Shown one piece after another: positions 61,516 through 64,000 of a DNA stretch of 64,000 bases (position 1 is its first letter; each line of letters opens with the position of its first letter). The position numbers were made by a program, and so were the translations under genes. A model generated the notes under the pieces. That model saw only the letters and a program-made list of their open reading frames with translations. It made no database searches and was not told where the DNA came from. This stretch comes from PALSA-894 sp963757565 (lineage in GTDB: Bacteria; Pseudomonadota; Alphaproteobacteria; Rhizobiales; Xanthobacteraceae). The stretch is taken from assembly GCA_963757565.1 (NCBI GenBank), contig CAVWSB010000002.1:248001-312000 (forward strand). The letters are read 5' to 3'.

Positions 61516-63486
61516 TCAATCCGCCGGCACCAGCGCCTCGCGCACGCGCTTGGCCAGTTCGGCCTTGCGATAGGGTTTGTTCAGCACCACGGCGCCGGGG
61601 GGCAGGCGTCCGCGCGCGGCCAGCGCCTCGAGCGCGTAACCTGATGTCAGCAGCACCCGCAAACCCGGCTGCAGCCGGCGCGCCGACTCGGCCAGTTCCC
61701 AGCCGTTGATGCCACCCGGCATGATCACGTCGGTGAACAACAGGTCAGCCCGCGCGCCGCCGGCGATCTTGTTGAGCGCATCGCGGCCGTCGGCCGCTTC
61801 GAGCACCCGATAGCCGAAGCTTTCCAGGCAGGTCACCGCATAGGCGCGCACGAACGGGTCGTCTTCGGTAACCAGAACCGTTTCGTGCCCGGACGGAATG
61901 ATCTCAGGTTCCGTCATGAGCGGCGGCCGATCGGCGGGCGCAGTCGTGGCCGGCAGATAGATACGCACTGTCGTGCCCAGTCCCGGCTCGCTGTAGATCG
62001 CGACGTGCCCGTTCGACTGCTTCACGAAGCCGTACACCATGCTCAGCCCAAGCCCGGACCCCTTGCCGACGTCCTTGGTGGTGAAGAAGGGCTCGAAGAC
62101 GCGTGCGAGCACATCCTTGGGAATGCCGTGGCCCTCGTCCGTGATCGAGATCATCGCGTAGCGGCCCGGACGCACCTCGGGATGCACTTCGGCGTAACGG
62201 TCGTCGAGATGCATGTTGGCTGTCGTGATCGAGATGGCGCCGCCGCTCGGCATCGCGTCCTTGGCATTGATCGCCAGGTTGAGGATCGCGCTTTCGAGCT
62301 GACCCGGGTCCGCGTAGGCGCTGGCGAGTTCAGGATCGAGCGAGACACGGACCTCGATTTCCTCGCTCAAGGTGTGTTTCAGCAGCTTGCGCATGCCGCC
62401 GACGAGCTCGTTGCAGTTGATCTGAGTCGGTTGAAGCGTCTGACGCCGACCGTAGGCGAGGAGGCGCTGGGTGAGCTCGGCTCCGCGCTCGCCGGCGAGC
62501 GTGATGGAGTCCACGAGCTTTTGCAGTTCGGGCAGATCGGACAACTGCTCGCTCAGGAACTCGGCGTTGCCGACAATGACCGTGAGCAGGTTGTTGAAGT
62601 CGTGTGCGATGCCGCCGGACAATTGCCCGACCGCCTCCATCTTCTGCGCTTGGACCAGCTTCTCTTCGGTCTGCTTGCGATCGCTAAGGTCGTGAATGAT
62701 GCCGACAAAGGCGGACCCGCCGTCCTGCTTGGCCTCTCCCACGGACAGATACATCGGGAAGATCGAGCCGTCCTTGCGCCGCCCCGTGACCTCGCGTCCG
62801 ATGCCGATGATTTTGCGCGTGTGACTACGGTGGTAGTTCTCCAGGTAGCGGTCGTGCTCGCCGCGATAGGGCTCGGGCATCAGGATCTTGACGTTCTCGC
62901 CTGTCACCTCCTCGGCGAGATAGCCGAACAGCTTCTCGCAGGCGCGGTTGAACAGCTGAATCCGCCCCTTGGGGTCGATCAGGATGACGCCGTCGACTGC
63001 GGTGTCCATCAGCGCGTCGAAGCGCGCGAGACTCTCGCGAAACACCTGATCGGCGCGCTGCCGCTCGCGCTCCTCGTTCTGGCGGCGCTCGGTGATGTCG
63101 CGGGTGACCTTGGCAAAGCCGATCAGCGTGCCGTCGCCGTCCTTGATCGGCTCGATGACGACGCTCGCCCAGAATTCGCTGCCGTCCTTGCGCACGCGAA
63201 TCGACTCTGCCTGATAGCGGCCGCGCCTTGCGTCTTCGAGCGCACGTTCAGGCTCGCCGTTGCGACGGGCTTCCGTCGTGTAGAACGTGCGGAAGTGCTG
63301 GCCGATGATTTCTTCCGCGCGATAGCCCTTGATACGTGACGCGCCGCTATTCCAGCTCTTCACGAGTCCTTCCGTGTCGAGCCTGTAGATCGCGTAATCC
63401 GTCACGCACTCCACGAGCATCGCAAACATGCGATCGCTCTCGTCCAGCGGTGCATCGTTGCCATTTTGCACGGATGGGGATTGCAA
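61516..63486 (-). CDS. PAS-PAS hybrid sensor histidine kinase with C-terminal receiver domain
   Basis: 656 residues starting with TTG at 63486 (AGG 8 bp upstream); no ATG lies before residue 20. PAS1 (~25-140) ends with a PAC motif; PAS2 (~150-270) is FixL-like (ILMPEPYRGEHDRYLENY ... KIIGIGREVTGRRKDGSIFPMYLSVGE), keeping the His that binds heme in FixL (His211 here) and the Arg of GIGR (231). The kinase H-box is GGIAHDFNNLL (His295), with N-box, G boxes (GSGLGLSMV) and a receiver domain whose phospho-Asp is about 586 (LLFTDVIMPG). No membrane span, so cytosolic. It sits between recF and gyrB; no DNA-binding partner is adjacent. Confidence 0.9.
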   Translation of the reverse strand: MQSPSVQNGNDAPLDESDRMFAMLVECVTDYAIYRLDTEGLVKSWNSGASRIKGYRAEEIIGQHFRTFYTTEARRNGEPERALEDARRGRYQAESIRVRKDGSEFWASVVIEPIKDGDGTLIGFAKVTRDITERRQNEERERQRADQVFRESLARFDALMDTAVDGVILIDPKGRIQLFNRACEKLFGYLAEEVTGENVKILMPEPYRGEHDRYLENYHRSHTRKIIGIGREVTGRRKDGSIFPMYLSVGEAKQDGGSAFVGIIHDLSDRKQTEEKLVQAQKMEAVGQLSGGIAHDFNNLLTVIVGNAEFLSEQLSDLPELQKLVDSITLAGERGAELTQRLLAYGRRQTLQPTQINCNELVGGMRKLLKHTLSEEIEVRVSLDPELASAYADPGQLESAILNLAINAKDAMPSGGAISITTANMHLDDRYAEVHPEVRPGRYAMISITDEGHGIPKDVLARVFEPFFTTKDVGKGSGLGLSMVYGFVKQSNGHVAIYSEPGLGTTVRIYLPATTAPADRPPLMTEPEIIPSGHETVLVTEDDPFVRAYAVTCLESFGYRVLEAADGRDALNKIAGGARADLLFTDVIMPGGINGWELAESARRLQPGLRVLLTSGYALEALAARGRLPPGAVVLNKPYRKAELAKRVREALVPAD

Positions 63487-63593
63487 AGCAGTACCTGTGG
63501 GGCGGTCGCATGGCGGATCGCGGACGACTCATAATTCCACGTCCATCGTTAGCAAATTAGTGCGACTCGACCTGAAGGCAAAGCGGACGCGCT

Positions 63594-63691
63594 TACCGTG
63601 TGCGCGATTTTGGATACGCATTACCACGGTATGGTAACAGGCTGCCTCCGGGCGCGCCGCTCGGCGGTATCCCTATGCTGTGCACACGGTA
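63594..63691. promoter_or_regulatory. Nested inverted repeats between recF and the hybrid kinase gene
   Basis: TACCGTGTGC (63594-63603) and GCACACGGTA (63682-63691) are perfect 10-bp inverted repeats 78 bp apart. Inside them, TTACCA and TGGTAA flank CGGTA (63621-63637). The region lies upstream of the kinase gene and within 10 bp of the recF stop. Confidence 0.45.
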
Positions 63692-63697
63692 TTGAAT

Positions 63698-64000
63698 CTA
63701 CGCGCGCGCGACGAGCCCCGGGCTGACGGAAAAAATCTCCGCGCGCGATGCCACCTCGGCGAACGGTGCAGGATCCGCACCGGTCATCCACACCTGCGCC
63801 GACAGCGCGGCGAGCCCGTCGTAAAGCGCGGCACGCCGTGTTGGATCGAGATGCGCGATCACCTCGTCGAGCAGTAGCACCGGCGCGAAGCCGGTCATCG
63901 CGGCAACAAGTCCCGCATGCGCGAGCACGAGTCCGATCAGCAGCGCCTTCTGTTCGCCGGTGGAGGCTTGCGCGGCCGGAATCCCCTTCGGGCCGTACAA
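63698..64000 (-). CDS. recF: RecF, C-terminal part (cut by the window edge)
   Basis: 100 residues visible, ending with TAG at 63698. The segment STGEQKALLIGLVLAHAGLVAAMTG is the ABC-type signature and ...VLLLDEVIAHLDPTRRAALYDGLAAL is the Walker B and D-loop of RecF. These mark the DNA-repair SMC-like ATPase that helps load RecA at gaps. The rest lies beyond the right edge. recF next to gyrB is an old bacterial arrangement, here parted by the hybrid kinase and a DUF3551 gene. Confidence 0.93.
   Translation of the reverse strand: MYGPKGIPAAQASTGEQKALLIGLVLAHAGLVAAMTGFAPVLLLDEVIAHLDPTRRAALYDGLAALSAQVWMTGADPAPFAEVASRAEIFSVSPGLVARA

Overview
The window is a 64-kb piece of chromosome from a high-GC alphaproteobacterium of the Rhizobiales (Hyphomicrobiales), most like the Bradyrhizobium / Rhodopseudomonas / Pseudolabrys side of the order. 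The main pointers are an Irr regulator with the heme regulatory motif GCPWH next to fabA-fabB, a Fur/Mur gene inside a tsaB-rimI-plsC-miaB-phoH-ybeY-corC-lnt string, a DivL-type histidine-kinase homologue with Tyr at the phosphoacceptor site, a PraR-like HTH regulator just before metK, and several palindromic repeats typical of that clade. Almost everything is core genome. I see no rRNA, no tRNA, no CRISPR array, no transposase and no prophage.

Layout. 1-8845, minus strand: tsaE/phosphotransferase fusion (cut by the left edge), divL, an Rrf2 regulator, dut, coaBC, ubiB, ubiE; mutM runs divergently (8906-9788). 9789-10504: repeat-rich non-coding block. 10505-16953, minus: two alpha/beta hydrolases, two metallo-beta-lactamase-fold proteins, two membrane-anchored coiled-coil proteins, a PfkB-type adenosine kinase. 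17095-30407, plus: trpS, uspA, nfuA, tsaB, rimI, fur/mur, plsC, miaB, phoH, ybeY, corC, lnt, HTH regulator, metK, trmB. 30408-32315, minus: HerA-like ATPase. 32674-42541, plus: a translation/RNA superoperon (rimP-nusA-ylxR-infB-rbfA-truB-rpsO-pnp) behind a leader with an intrinsic terminator. 42592-46986: flavoprotein and oxyR divergent from katG. 47110-50740: fabI-DUF3303-fabB-fabA divergent from irr. 50748-58383: small secreted proteins, an SH3 protein, a hydroxyacid dehydrogenase, moeB, a degenerate secreted protease-like protein, an enoyl-CoA hydratase, a second repeat-rich block and a DUF1993 gene. 58469-64000: gyrB, a small DUF3551 protein, a PAS-PAS hybrid histidine kinase, and the 3' end of recF.

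How the genes work together. Translation and RNA metabolism dominate (rimP to pnp, trpS, miaB, trmB, ybeY, tsaB and tsaE of the t6A pathway). Iron, heme and peroxide control is represented by Irr, Fur/Mur, OxyR-KatG and NfuA. Fatty-acid synthesis (FabA, FabB, FabI) sits beside Irr, and ubiquinone and CoA synthesis (UbiE, UbiB, CoaBC) share one run.

Unusual points. CoaBC carries an N-terminal ribbon-helix-helix domain and its gene is preceded by three copies of one octamer. A 33-bp downstream copy of the 3' end of the dehydrogenase gene differs from it only by synonymous changes. Four conserved genes (gyrB, mutM, plsC, uspA) each carry an apparent extra base, which points to sequence error. 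Three convergent gene pairs have stop codons exactly back to back. A secreted serine-protease-like protein appears to lack its catalytic residues. A FixL-like PAS kinase lies between recF and gyrB. Nothing here is clearly a new multi-gene system; the RHH-CoaBC arrangement is the best candidate for unreported regulation.
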